The translations under genes and the position numbers were made by a program. Positions 31,703 through 44,362 of a stretch of 64,000 nucleotides of DNA are shown here, piece after piece (within the stretch, counting starts at the first letter, position 1; each line of letters opens with the position of its first letter). This stretch comes from Proteles cristata cristata (taxonomy: Eukaryota; Chordata; Mammalia; Carnivora; Hyaenidae), in the NCBI GenBank assembly GCA_017311185.1, contig JAESUZ010003282.1, positions 620,001 to 684,000 of the forward strand, in the 5' to 3' direction. Below the pieces are notes generated by a model. It saw only the letters and a program-made list of their open reading frames with translations, was not told where the DNA came from and searched no databases.

Positions 31703-33870
31703 AGGAATAGGCTTGTAATGTTACAATTTTCTGTAGCATTTAGGTATTAGAAATATTTCCCTGGGGGTTAGTTCTGCCTACCCATTTTTATCTTCTATTT
31801 CAAGGGAAAGTTACATTAAAGACGTGTAAAAAGTTGGATTTCTAACTGGGCTTCCGGTTGCTTTTTGACATTGAATGTGCAGCAACACCATGAAACTGAA
31901 ACTCCTCTCCATCTGAATTTCCTTTAGGCCCTGTGTTAGTGACTGAAGACAGATTGTTCTATTATAAAGGGAAGGCATGCTCAGACACAGGATGGGATGG
32001 GATCTTGCCCAGATACTGCATCTAGTCCAAAATCATTCACAGAATTCCTTGAGACAAAAACATAGAAAATCCAAACCTTATTCAAACGCAGCCTCTAATG
32101 ATCCCATCAGGAATTTGTTTTGATGCCTGTGAGATCCTTTTTCTTCACCTTGTGAGTAAGATGGGCCAGCAGGCAGTTTTCACTCCTGCAGATCTGACAT
32201 GGGATAGCAAAGCTACCATTAGTTTGGGAGACCCAATTGGGAGAATTTGGAGGATCGTGTTGTTTGCCTGTTACAGAACTATCTTCTTCCAAGCTCTAGT
32301 CTTTGGGTCAGGTACTCTTTATCTCTGCATCTTTGAGTTAATGTTCCTGGAAAAAATCTGACACCTGCAATAAAAGACACACATTTACATTCCTCTAGCG
32401 CCTTCAACATCTCAGTGAAGCAAGATTCCTAAAAGATGGTGTGCAGTACAAATCATTGTTTAGCACTGATTATGAAAGCTTACAAAGGCACGTGGTGTGA
32501 AACAGCAAATGTTCACTTTCAAAGTCATGTGAGGAGCGAAATTGTTCCACACAGAAAGTCTTCTCAGAATACCATTCACCTTGACTTCAGTATTAATTGT
32601 CAGCAATTTCACCAACTATTCTAAGAGCTAAAATCCAACTTCAATTATGAAACCAGAACCTGTGGAGATGAGCGAGTTGGTTGATAACTGTTTCTTCATT
32701 GCTAGCAACTACTGGATTTGCTCTTTCAGTCAAACACTGAGGAAGCAGGCAGATCTCCCAGGCTGAGCTTTTTGAGGTGAGATTTTTCTCACAGCTCTAT
32801 GCCTAATTATCTGTGTGGACCATCAGCAGAGAATCTGAAGGTACTGCTATTGAAACTGACCTGGTACGCATCCCAGGTCTTAAGGATGAATGAATAAATA
32901 ACTTTGCTGAATGCTGCTGAATATGTGATAATGTAATTAGTATTCCTGCCAACGGAATTGAAAATGAGATGTTGCATCTCTAGGGACTTTTGTACTTCTC
33001 TGTAAATAGTTTCTCTTAAAATGCAGAAGATACATATGAGCTAAGCAAAAAGGTTCACTCTAAATTAAAATGCTATTATGCTACAGATGATGTGGATGAA
33101 GGGTTTACTGAATTGTCACTCCCAGATTGACAGGGAAAAGCCATCATTTACATATTTTCTAAGCACATTGAGCCCCAAAGGCATTTGATGTCTTCAAATG
33201 ATGAAAAAAAAAAAAAAAAAACCTTTGGGTTAGAAATAATCCACTAGAGGAACACAGTGAATATAAAAATAAGCCTGAACATTTATTTAACACTAAGGAG
33301 AAGGAAAGCACATTGTTTGTTATTGGTTGCTTTCTTCTAGATTTCAAAATAGGGACCTTAAAATAGGTAATGTTTCAAAATCATCACAGATTGCTGCCTC
33401 GATTTGTTTAAAACATTAAGGCATTTACCATATTGGCACCAAATCAAGTTAATCTAATCAATTTCCCCCTGGATACTTCAGTGACTTAGCATTTAAATGT
33501 TAATCAGTTCCATTCGGATTATTTACATACAGGTGCATAGGAAATAATCCAATGGATTGTTGCCCAATATTTGCTAGCTAAAACTGCAAAGACAAGAATT
33601 ATTTTTTCTTCCTTCCAGAGCATTTGCAAAGGATGAGTGAACTTCCTTCAGACTCAGCAGGACTTCCTCAGTCTGGCTGTGTTTCAACTCAAAATGATTT
33701 CCTCCTCAGAAACAAGCACAGGAATGCCATTCAATCTCTCACCAGAAACAAGAATAGAGATGTATGTCTTGTGGCTAAAGACTCAAATCAGAAAATATCT
33801 AGAGAGCAACTGCTAGTGGGTCCAGTCCCTTTAATGGAATCACTATAAACTAAAATAAACAGAGGAAAGC
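31703..33870. other. Repeat-poor stretch, candidate conserved non-coding DNA
   Basis: No interspersed repeat is obvious. An A-run lies at 33204-33221. The block at 33380-33600 has the AT-rich, homopolymer-free look of conserved non-coding elements in gene deserts ('tttaaatgttaatcagttcc'). That is an impression only. The 74-codon frame at 33624 follows a 'tttcttccttccag' acceptor-like sequence but starts at TTG and has no motif. Confidence 0.4.
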
Positions 33871-33874
33871 AGAT

Positions 33875-34010
33875 CAAGTACTGGGCCAAGAATCAGCAGA
33901 GTTGGCCTAACAATGCCACAGATAAGCTCTGTGACTCTGAGCAAGTCACACGAGTTCTCTGGGCTTCCGTTTCTGCTTGTGTAAAGGAAAACAATTTGAA
34001 CTGGTTGCTC
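33875..34010 (+). repeat. MIR fragment
   Basis: Sense MIR core: 'gataagctctgtgactctgagcaagtcac', then 'ctctgggcttccgtttctgcttgtgtaaagg'. The flanks have decayed. Confidence 0.75.
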
Positions 34011-36430
34011 CACTTATTCAAATAGGTTGAGTTCTTGCAGTTTCCGACTTGCCGCTGGTGAGTTCCCTCATGGAATCTACATCCTAGTACACTGAAGTAG
34101 GTTTCCTGGGTCTTCTTTGTTTAAATCAACACCATCTTGGTTTGTTATTTTCAAAACCTACTGTGAGGAAAAGATTACCCCAAGTAGGCATGGACTACCC
34201 CTTCTGATCATACAACGCTGGGGTCATTCTTGCCTAATTAGGATACAGAGGCACATGTGAATAATTAATAAATTCATAAGCATTGGCCTCTTTTCAGTAT
34301 CTGCGGCTTTTATTAACAGAAGATTCTATATCATCTTAAACGTGGCATTTTATAAAAACTTCTGGTATTGGAGATGGCTGATCAGTGACCCTTTTATAGA
34401 TATTAACAAAACTTACACACAGAGTGTACTGTGCGTTTTTGACCTCTTGGTACCCCCGATAATGTGATTTTTCCTACTTTACCTGCTTTCCCTTGCTAAT
34501 CTTTATACATCCTAAATCAACCTTCTTTTGTTAAACCAGAAAGTTTGCTACATCCTACACAAATATTCAGTAACATCAGCTTCCCCTGGAAAAAGTGAAC
34601 AAACACCTCCTATTTATTGAGCCATCATGTGACACTTCACCACACTCTTCATGTGCATACATCTCTTTGTCTTTAGATTTCTATAGCCTCATGTTATTTC
34701 CATCTCTACTTCCTCCCCTCCTTCCTCCCATGCATATTTTTTGCCCATTTACCATGTGTCTGGCATTATTCCAAGTACGGGAGATACAGTCTCTGCCTTC
34801 ATGGAGTTGAGATTCTAAATAGATGATGAGTTCCCAGGAACCAGGGACCGTTTTATTCCTTCCATTTGTTTTTGTTTTGCAGGCAGTCGAAAATAAATAT
34901 TTGTTTAAAAACTGTGTTCTTGTACTGAAGATGCAAAAATAGAGAAACCTGGAAGCAATAAGACTAACTTCAGGTGTGTTATCAAGGTGATTAAGAATTG
35001 TCATGCACCAACTCTCCAGATAATTTGATTAAATTAATGTGCTGTTTGCATCACTGCAGCTATAACGGCGTTGCAAGGACTGTGGTTAAACTAGTCAGGG
35101 ATAATTGAGAAGTAAAAGCTGTGTTTTCTAGAGTCCAACTTGCCTCCCTCCCTTCCTTCCCTTATTTTCTCCTTTTCTTCCAGAGCCACCTAAATACTTA
35201 TTGTAATAACATTTGTTGTGAACTTTGCATTATTCATCTTAAAAATATTATCATTTAAGAGATGAGCGGTAGAGGGAGGTGGCATTATATAGAAAAAGAA
35301 TTTCAAATACTATGATTCAGGAGTAGGGAAGCTTTATTGACGTAAATGGTTTCAATAGCACTTCAGATTATATTACCTATCAGTGATCAACCGCTTATAA
35401 AGAAAGACTCCACTGTTAACAATATTAAGGTAGAGAAATGGTATAATAGTGATAATACGGTCAAAGTTTTACTTTTTAGCATAAGAATTTCTTAGCAAGC
35501 ATTTTCTAAACTCATCATGCATTAACTTTTTGGAAGGTTAATTCCAGAGCCTAATAACTAAGATATCTGAAGGCTTATTGGTTGGAAAGTTTGCTAAGGA
35601 CAACCAAAAAAAAAAAAAAAAAAAAAGGTGAAACAAATCTGTTTTTCTAAGGATATAACCAACTGATCAAGCTTTCACTCCCAACTGCACACAGATTTCC
35701 TGACTTTCAATCTGACACCCATAAATATTCCAGCTCAGTGGGTCTTTGGGTTCCCCTGTCTCTATAAATATACCGTAGCTTTTGATTGTTTTATGATGGA
35801 AGTTTATTTTATTTTATTTTTGCCTGCACAGTTGGCTTTGTTTTTTTCTATGCTTTATAGACCCTTGTCTTTTTATTAGTTCAGTGTTCCCTGTTGATTT
35901 TTTGTTTTATATTCCTGCTGTCACCACCAGAACCTCACTGTAAACAAGAATGTTGTATCTCAGTGGGTTATTTTCTGTTAATGACCTGTGATACAGTATA
36001 TAAATAAACCAGAAAGTCATCCACAGGTGCAGTTTATTAGAGTTATTGCACTGTGGCTTGGGTAATGTTCCTCGGTTCTTTAAAACTTTGCTGCTTTGAG
36101 AAGCAAAGGGGCCAGCTAGTTGGCAGTTTTGAAGAGAGAAAAATGAGCCCTTCACTTGGCGATGGATGGAAACCCAGCCTAATAATCATCATTTTAATTT
36201 CTCAGTGTCAACATCTAGGTTGCAGTACGTCTTAGAAAAATTCCACTCGGCCAAATTACCCGGATAAAGCAGCCTGGTCCTAATAGCTGTCTTGAGCAGG
36301 AGTGGAGAGAACACATGATGGCCCCTCCCCACACATAAAAAATAAAACCACAGGAAAAAACACACACTGTACTGCTCAATTAGAACAAGAGGGATTGTTT
36401 TGGGTTATACACAGGTGCATAATGAAGACC
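34011..36430. other. Repeat-poor stretch
   Basis: Largely free of recognised repeats apart from an L2-like antisense piece at about 34725-34820 ('accatgtgtctggcattattccaagtac') and an A-run near 35607-35626. The AT-rich block at about 34970-35120 resembles conserved non-coding DNA. The 107-codon minus frame at 34681-35004 has no motif. Confidence 0.4.
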
Positions 36431-36434
36431 GATA

Positions 36435-36625
36435 ATGATAGTTTATTAATGAATTCTCATAACCCCTGGTGAGGTAGGTATTATTAAGATTCAGGTTCAC
36501 GTGGGGCAATGGAGGCTAAGTAACTCACCCGGGGCCACGGGGTGAATCAGTCCCCAACTCGGGAAACAGAGACACCAAGCCAGCCCCTGCTGCTCCTCCT
36601 TCTCTAACCACTAGATTGTGGTCTG
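36435..36625 (-). repeat. MIR, antisense
   Basis: 'tctcataacccctggtgaggtaggtatta', 'ggcaatggaggctaagtaactcacccggggccacgg' and 'ctctaaccactagattg' follow antisense MIR order over about 190 bp. Confidence 0.75.
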
Positions 36626-36629
36626 TCTT

Positions 36630-38170
36630 TGTCTTGGGATGAAATTAACGCAACAAATTGGAGCTGAAGAGTCAACAGATAGAAGGAATATTTGGTGATG
36701 GTTTCAGAAGGGAACAGAGAGGTGGTGAAGGGCTCTAAGGACGTTGTAATGTGTTTCAGTGAACAGATAGGTGCTTCTGGCTTTAAAATACATTGGGAAC
36801 TGATTCTGCCACACATCAGAAGCGTTCAGGATACGGAGCAGACAAGAGAAGGAGCAGAAGTTAAGTGGCAAGTAGAGCAGAGGAGACTAATGTTTAGGAC
36901 ACTCTATACCTTTCTTCTTCTTTTTTTTTTTTTTACTCTATAATTTTCTACAATGTATGTACAACATAAGGTTCTGGGCAATCTATATGCCCATGAAGTG
37001 TACTTATAATTGAGCTCCAGAAAATTATCTTGTTGGTCATGCTGTATAGAGAATAAAGCTGCAGGCTTCTACCTTATTAACTGTGAGCAGAATATTAGTA
37101 GATATTCATTTCTTTCCCCGGTTTCTTATTATTCATCATAATATAAATATTTATGGTTATCTATCACTCATACTGAAAAAAATCTAAATTTTTGCCATAG
37201 GTGTCTAGGATGACTCTATTCGGAACTAACAAAAGCAGCCATGCATAACGAGTCCCCAGTAATTTCAGATGGTTAATTAGTGCCTGCACAGCCATACCTG
37301 TCACCAATATGATGAGTTTCACTTTGATGCATCTCATTCTTCAAGTCTGTTACAGGTCCTGTCTCAGAGAGACATACTTATTTCTCTTGGTCATGTTTGT
37401 TCTGGAAATATTTCTGCTTCGTGGAACCCCACGATCAGTTAGCTCTACTGTTTTTATCAAATATATCAAAAGTATACAAGCTGTGCCATTGCACAAAATT
37501 AGTTTGGTGAGTTAACATTCCAGTACAATTCATTCAAATGTACTAATTCAACTGAGATTGAACTATATTGATGCATATTCTTAGAAATAAAATACTAGCT
37601 CTTAGACTGCACAGTAGCCAAGTCATAGCTATCTCTACTTACAAACCCAATTGTCTTATCTGTCATCCCATGGTGTTGCCATTATTTAAGTCTGGGGCAT
37701 AATTATTGTTCATCTGGAGCATACCTGTTACTTGAGAGGCTTGATGTTTTTCTTTTGTTGTTAGTTTAAATAAGAGAAGCAGGGCTGTCAGTGTGAAAAT
37801 CATACCTGTAGGCTTTTTCACTTTATGGAAACTCTTAAATCATTATCTAATGATAAATCTACCTACAATTTGGTATTACAGTTTTTTTTTTCTTCTGGCC
37901 AGAGGAAATACTTACAATACCTCTCTACCACTGGGCAACCCATAATTTAAAAATAAAAAAAAGGGGGGGAGGGAACAGGTACATCAAATACTAACTGTGA
38001 TACTACTTTAACAAATAATGTTTAAAAATTATTATAAATCACAGTGTCAGATGCATGTGTGTCTCAGAATTTTATTCTTCATTGGCTGCTCAACTTGTCT
38101 TATTATAGTTTTACATTTTTACTAGTGTCTAATTTTCATTTTTACCAATTCAATTTTAATTTATTAAATA
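36630..38170. other. No recognised feature
   Basis: Unique-looking DNA with short A/T runs. AT-rich sequence at 37130-37300 again looks like possible conserved non-coding DNA. No gene is supported. Confidence 0.45.
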
Positions 38171-38174
38171 AGAA

Positions 38175-38365
38175 CAGAGCAGTCAGTTGGGGATCTGACT
38201 TCATCTTAGGTTATGATCTCACAGTTTGTGTGCAAGCCCCACGTCCAACTCTGTGCTTCCAGCTCAGAGCCTGGAGTTACTTTGGATTCTGTGTCTCCCT
38301 CTCTCTCTGCCCCTCTCCTGCTCACACTCTATCTTTCTATCTCCATCAAAAATAAACTTAAAATA
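38175..38365 (+). mobile_element. CanSINE fragment, 5'-truncated
   Basis: The tRNA head is largely missing. Present are 'cagtcagttggggatctgacttcatcttaggttatgatctca', 'gcaagccccacgtccaa', 'cagctcagagcctggagtta', a CT-rich stretch and 'caaaaataaacttaaaataaa'. It is diverged. Confidence 0.85.
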
Positions 38366-38369
38366 AACC

Positions 38370-39430
38370 CAGGGAAATGAAAAATCATACTTTTTGTGTG
38401 CTCTGAGAAATGACTTTAGAATGACATCTGACACAAATGTTTGTAAATGAATGATTAAATGTATGTATGGGTGTATATTAACATACATAATTTTTCTTAG
38501 TGATTTATATGCCAAGTACCATATCATCGAAATGCTAAAACTTAATATTTAAAAAAAAACTGCCTTGGAAGGGCCTACAGAGGTTAAAACGGTGAGATAA
38601 TTCATTGAGGGAATTAAATGGCTCCTCCTTGTTGCTTCAGTTGAAGATTCTGGGAGGATCAGACACCAGGGAGGGTGGGGCAGAGTGACTGAAAGTCTCA
38701 GGGGAGATTGGTAGGAAATGACTTTCCAGAGGGAAGCATGCAGGTGAACCAGGAGAGAGGATGCACCAATGGTACAGCCAAGCCCAGGACACCTTGTTCT
38801 GTGATTCATAGGAGTGTTACATAGACATATATAACTCTCTTTGTCTGTCTCTATATTATTACCAATATACCTGGTTTTCTCTTGAACTGATGGGAAATTT
38901 TGGTCCTCGTAGTCATAGTAGCTTAGCTTTTGAAGAGAAATTAGAGATTTACTCAAACTGGCATGACAGCAAATGTACCAAATTTCAGCGTAGCTGTTCC
39001 ACACTCTGCCTCCCTGTAGCTTTCATTCATTTGTCTCATTCTGCCTTATCCAAGGACCACAATAAAGAACTCTCTTTCAGGTGTCATCCTTCAGAATTTT
39101 GAGGGAGCCAGCCCTGATGAATTCCTCTTTTTCTGACGTGAGATGCCATGTTCCACAGGTCACATGGTACTGATAGCACCCTTATCTTCCTGGCTACTAT
39201 TTTCTGAATGCACACTGGTTCATCAAGATAGCAATAATTATTTTCTAAGAATGAAAATAATATTCCAGATATGGTGTAACCCACGTAGTGTGTAATATGG
39301 ATATTAATGGCTAAGGTCACCATTTCATACCTCTACCATTGCCATTTGAATTCGCTTAAATGGTAATCCACTATATCACAGAGTTAGCTAAAGGAAATGG
39401 AGCGGAGGAAGAATAATGTTTCCCCATCCT
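38370..39430. other. No recognised feature; longest ORF of the window
   Basis: The 151-codon minus-strand frame (38549-39004) is the longest in the window. It has no recognisable domain, no low-complexity explanation and no splice or promoter context. Nothing else is supported here. Confidence 0.5.
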
Positions 39431-39434
39431 TTCT

Positions 39435-39690
39435 GGTTCTTGGTCAAGACCCCCCTCCCCCTCAACCATAATAAAAGATTAATAGGAGAAAAGCAAACAG
39501 AAGTTTAATGACATATACATCTCCCATATATACATGAGAGACCCAGGAAAATTGAGTAACTCCATGAAATGGACCAGCTTAGAATATAATAAGCTCATGA
39601 AGGAGGACAAAGTATACCACCCCAAAATGTGTCCCTTTGGCATAAAGTTTACCTTGAGCTAATTATTTTTAAGTAACAACAGACATAGGA
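39435..39690 (-). mobile_element. Possible ancient LTR fragment
   Basis: The run 'aagcaaacagaagtttaatgacata', then 'gagagacccaggaaaa', then 'gtgtccctttggcataaagtttaccttgagcta' resembles a common old mammalian LTR read in antisense. No ends or target duplication can be fixed. Confidence 0.35.
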
Positions 39691-39694
39691 ACAA

Positions 39695-40685
39695 CTTTGA
39701 AAATGGAGTAAGCCATCCTTGTGTATGACACATTTACATTACAAGGGAAATAAGCTCTCACTTGAATATGTGTTTATTTCTGCATCATACACTTGGAGCC
39801 ATATTGATATGCTATAGTGTTTCTGGGGTGAAAAACAAGAATAGTGAAAGGATTTAAGGAAATGTCCTGTGAAGAACTGTCAAAGGAATTAGGTAGGGCA
39901 GCATAAGGGAGAAATAGTGCCATAGCTATTTCTTTTGAGTGCTCTCTTTAAATGTGTGAACAGTTGCTATCCAAAGGTAGAAGTTAAACTAATTGATATT
40001 TAAAACAAGGCAAAACTGAGCCCAATATTGGGGGGAATTGTCTTAGTATATTTTTTTCAAAAGTGGTTTAGGCTGTTTGGTGCATTAGTGAGCTACCTGT
40101 CCCGATAACTTCAAAAATGGAAAACTGCTGACTTAAGATTTGTTAAGGATGTTAACTTGTATTATAGGGCCCTGAGTTAAGTTGGTTTTCATATTAATGA
40201 GTTTATAAACATTTTTTTGGAACCAAATAAAATTAGCATCAAATGCTGTTCATTTGATGTTCATTCATATCTTCATCAAATGTTTTATTATTTTGGTCCA
40301 GTCATTATTTTATCGTATTTTGTAATTTTGTGTCACTTATATATTTTGTCAATGTTGTTTTTATGTTTTTATTTAAGTCATTGATGTAAAAATGGACAGC
40401 AGTATATTTAGGGATTCAATTATTATTCAATGCTGCATAGCATGTGAGAGCCCGTAAAGGAAACAGTTGTTACCAACTGTTATTGGGAGTTATTGGAGTT
40501 ATTTTGTTCTCCAAGATATCAAGGAAGACTTTGCTCATTGCTTTGCACTTGCAGTCCCTTGATCTACTACCTTATAATGCTATAGAAATCCAAAAGAAAG
40601 CAGCAGGAAGGCTAGAGGACGGTAGTGTGGGATGACCCTACAAGAACATTTATGCTGACTGTAGGTGTAACCGTATAAGGGGCTG
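39695..40685. other. No recognised feature
   Basis: AT-rich DNA. Nothing supportable. Confidence 0.5.
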
Positions 40686-40689
40686 TTGC

Positions 40690-41290
40690 CCGATGTGCTG
40701 TAAGCACACTAGTTTTATTACAGGGTGTCAAGCAAGAAGATAGAACAACATTTCTCAAATCCACCTCCCCTAAGAGTTCTGGTTAGGTGTAGTTTAAGGA
40801 TAAAGGGGTCAGGATGTCCTGAGTGCGAGTGCGTAGGCTGCATGGAATGTGCTGTTGCATGGAATGTGCTGATTGGATATAGGAGCATAGGGAGGTGTCT
40901 TCCATTCTGGACATGCACATTCAGAAATTGCCTCTTCATGGGACACATGTTCAAAAAATGGAAGCATAAGACTGATAAACGGGGGAAATCTTGGGGTGGG
41001 GGAGGTCTTGGGATGTGTCATCACAAAAGTTACTTTGGTTCACTCCTGGTCCTTTTTACTTAGTTGCAAGAAACCTTCCCAGTTTGTTACAGTCTTAGCT
41101 AGTCTTATCAGTGGGTAGTCTATTTCTGAAAAATAGGCTTGTACACAAGTCAGATTAGCCTAGTTCTCTTAAGGTAGAATGGTCAAGCATTTAACATAAC
41201 ACATCGTTTTCATAGGTGTATTTATCTTTGACATAGGACCCACTGGAAACTGCAGCCCAGGTTGAGGAGTGGGATCAGGACACAAAGGAC
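40690..41290 (-). mobile_element. Possible solo LTR, minus strand
   Basis: The plus strand contains 'ctagttttattacaggg' at about 40711. Its reverse complement gives AATAAA followed by a GT-rich stretch, like the R/U5 of an LTR. The downstream region is higher in GC than its surroundings and includes a 17-bp tandem repeat at 40840-40873 ('gcatggaatgtgctgtt' and 'gcatggaatgtgctgat'). Terminal TG/CA and a target duplication are not defined. The 112-codon frame here is probably incidental. Confidence 0.3.
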
Positions 41291-41317
41291 TTCAAGTCAT
41301 GAGTCGACAAATCTTTT

Positions 41318-41537
41318 TTTTTTTAATATTTTTATTTATTTCTGAGAGAGAGAGAGAGAGAGACAGCGTGAGCAGGGAAGGGTCAGAGAGAGAGGGAGTC
41401 ACAGAATCTGAAGCAGGCTCCAGGCTCTGAGCTAGCTGTCAGCACAGAGCCCAACGCGGGGCTCGAACCCACGAATCATAAGATCATGACCTGAGCCGAA
41501 ATTGGATGCTTAACCGACTAAGACACCGAGGCACCCC
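41318..41537 (-). mobile_element. CanSINE, minus strand
   Basis: Carries young-type features ('gacagcgtgagcaggg', 'caacgcggggctcgaaccca') but also older ones ('cagaatctgaagcaggctcc', 'agctagctgtcagcac'), so it is intermediate between subfamilies. Flanks 'cgacaaatctttt' and 'tgacaagtctttt' (41539-41551) look like a target duplication. Confidence 0.95.
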
Positions 41538-41837
41538 TTGACAAGTCTTTTAAGAAGCATCCTGGAGTTAAGCTGCAACCATACAGTCTGAGATATGCAA
41601 ATAATGAACGAGGGAAATCTAGTATTGTAAAATGAAGCAATGGTTTGGAGGAGGTTGGAGATGTAGGAGAACAGAACTTCCACATCCAGAAAATGGCAGA
41701 AGCAATATTGGGCATAAGGTGGTGGAAGTCGTTGGTCTGCTGCACAGCAGAGGGTGGGAAGAAAGAGTTCAGTTTGGGAGATTTGAAATGTATGTTGCTA
41801 ACATGAAGGGAAAATAGAGAATTGAGTAGTTGGTATT

Positions 41838-42005
41838 CACTAGATATTACCTAGCTTTTTATCAATAGTATCTCACTTAGTCCATATGGTGACCTTAAAA
41901 GTTGGCATTATTTTATTGATGAAGAAATTAAAACTCAAAGAGATTAAGTAAATTTTCCACGTCTTTCTAATTCCAAAGTCACATACTATCACTCTGTTAC
42001 ACTAT
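41838..42005 (-). repeat. MIR, antisense
   Basis: 'gtatctcacttagtccatatggtgacctta', 'ttattgatgaagaaattaaaactcaaagagattaagta' and 'cactctgttacacta' in antisense MIR order. Confidence 0.7.
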
Positions 42006-42309
42006 TTATATGTCCAGCCACATCTGGGGTTATCTTTGTTCATAATCATGAATTCCTCATTAAGTATGTCACTCCTACTCAAGGTTTTTACCTTTGAATT
42101 AAGCCTGTTTTGTTTTGCTTGTTAAAATAATATCTCCTAAAAGGTTGTGGGTTTTTTGCATTATTTCTTTTATCTTCTGTGAGATCATAATTGTCAAAAA
42201 GCTATGAATTTCACTTTTGGGGGGGTTATTTCTCCAAGAGAGTTAAAAGATCTTGCCTCTGTTCAAGTTTTGGCAACTGTATTTGGAAAGGAAAAGTGGG
42301 AGTAGGAAA

Positions 42310-42385
42310 CTATCATTTGTTGAGGGTCATCTATGGGAAATGCTGTGCTAAATACTTAATTTTCTTGAGCTCCTTCATTGTTTTA
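42310..42385 (-). repeat. Short MIR-like fragment
   Basis: 'atttgttgagggtcatctatgggaaatgctgtgctaaatactta' resembles the antisense MIR 3' edge. It is short. Confidence 0.45.
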
Positions 42386-42389
42386 GAAA

Positions 42390-44270
42390 ACATGATATTT
42401 TCTACTGGCTGTTCTTTTTCCTTCCACGTAACTGAATTAGAGTGTTTGTTTCAAAGAAACATGATTAGATAAATCTTCTTCCCACCCTTGTCCCCACTTC
42501 CTTCTCCTCAAGGTTCTCCGTAAACAAGACTACTGGAGAAAAAGAGAGAGACATCTTTTGCCCAAGGTACTAACTATACTTATAATCTCTAAGAGTTTGG
42601 CATGGAGAATCAAGGACTCTTGCCATGGGCGATTAAGAATATTCAAGGTGATTCTTTAGGAAAATGGTGAGGTTTTCCCTTGACTCCCCATAGAAATACA
42701 TAATGAAAAGGTATTTGGTAGGAGGTTACATTGAGAGAACACTCAGAAGACTTATTGTTATTTAGATAGTAATAAATTTGTGTGTGTGTGAAATTGTCTC
42801 AGCTTTGACACAGGATATCACCTAATCCAGGGACATGGAAAATATCAGTAAGCCAAAAAAATCTTCTTAGGTTCTATTGGCGAAATGACCCGTTTCTATG
42901 TGGCTGTGTCTGCAGAGGAATTTGATTCTGCTAAATAATATTCCTGGACCAAATCAGTATCTGTAGTAGAGGTGATATATTTTCAGTGTCTCATTATAAA
43001 CATAGATTTCATGTCACCAAGCCTCAGAGGATGTAAGATAAAATACATTTCATTGTTCAAGATTTCAAGTCAACTTTGCTAGCTTGTCTATAAATTGGCA
43101 TGTATTCAAAGACAATCAGAAATCTATTTTTTTTTCTATTATTGTTTCCTGGTATTGTTACCTGAGAATACCTGGAAAGAACCTCTACTTTGCCAGTATA
43201 GTCTGTCTGTGTCGCCCATTGTAGCTAATGATTCAGATGTATTTATGAATGTAATGCATTTTTCTGTATACCTGTATACCAGTCAGATCCATTTAAAGTC
43301 TGATCAATTGGGTAACTTACTTGCCAGTCACATATTCCCTAGTGTTCCTTCTGTGCCTTTCAGAAGCACAGAAGGATTTTACTTTCAGGAAGATGAAGCT
43401 CTAATGAGCCCTCAGGAATTTTGTTCAAAGATGTCCAGTCCACCAAGGATGAACTAAGAAGGTGTCTGAAAGTGTGAATTACTTACTGATTAGAAGCCAA
43501 CACTGGATTTTTTTTTTTCTGTTTCTAGAGGTTACCAGTCAAATTCAAACCCAACACCATGTTTTAAATTCCACCAACTCCAAAGCCCCTTTTTAAACAA
43601 AGCCTTTTGTTTTTTCATTTTTTCTTGCTGAGAAGACTATTTCAAATTCACAGCTTTCAAACTCTGTGCTAAATGAAAAATAATGCTTTAATAAACCTTG
43701 ACCCTTTTGCAAATAGTATACCATTAGGTGGTTTAAATAATGCACTTGCTGACTCCTCAGATCTAAAATGTATTTTATAGACAAAGTGATTATTACTAAA
43801 TGGTAGTCGAATTATTAGGAATTAGAAGGATTTAAGCATTTCGTAAAAACAAAGTTTATTTTATAAATATAAATAAAACTGCATCTTAAGCAGTTTTAAA
43901 GCATTTAAAATACACAGACTACAAAAGAGTGGTGAGTTAACCTCTTTAGTGCTTTCTTTCCTTGAATTGAAGAAAAATTTCAGGATTTAATTAGCTGGCA
44001 AAAATATGGGAAAATCCATAACCATATATACCTTGAGGTTCTTTCTCATTAGAAAAGGAAAGCAACACCAGCTGAGATGCTATTTAGACCAGATGGAGCT
44101 TAGTCTGAATGAGGAGTCAATTTTCTCAGGTGGCATAATGAACAGAGCAGTTATTTTGTATGTGTGTGAGGATACATCTCCAAATCTGTATGACTTATTT
44201 CTCCAGTCCTGGGAGGAGAGTCCTTCTTAGGAAATCTTCGATGCTTCATGTTGAGAAAGAAATTGTTAAT
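42390..44270. other. No recognised feature
   Basis: Unique-looking DNA. The 120-codon frame at 43095-43457 has no motif. A short TG run lies at 42779-42790. Confidence 0.5.
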
Positions 44271-44273
44271 GTT

Positions 44274-44362
44274 AAGAGAGAGAGAAGAGGAGGAGAGAAA
44301 GAGAGAAAACGATTGAGAGAGAAAGACTTGCAAGAGAGGAAAGGAGAGAAGGAGGGAGAGAG
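44274..44362. repeat. Purine-rich (GA) tract
   Basis: About 90 bases of almost uninterrupted A and G on the plus strand, with irregular GA/GGA units. Open frames across it are Arg/Glu-rich by composition. Confidence 0.85.

Noticed and set aside
33601..33848. Possible exon after 'tttcttccttccag'
   Set aside because: The acceptor-like sequence is good, but the 74-codon frame has no motif, no poly(A) site or clear donor follows, and it begins at a TTG. Less support than the block at 9371.
38549..39004. 151-codon open frame on the minus strand, the longest in the window
   Set aside because: No recognisable domain or compositional signal, no splice or promoter context, and such lengths occur by chance in 64 kb of six-frame sequence.
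40725..41063. 112-codon plus-strand frame
   Set aside because: Cys/Gly-rich but without a known domain. It lies within a possible LTR relic and overlaps equally open frames on the other strand.
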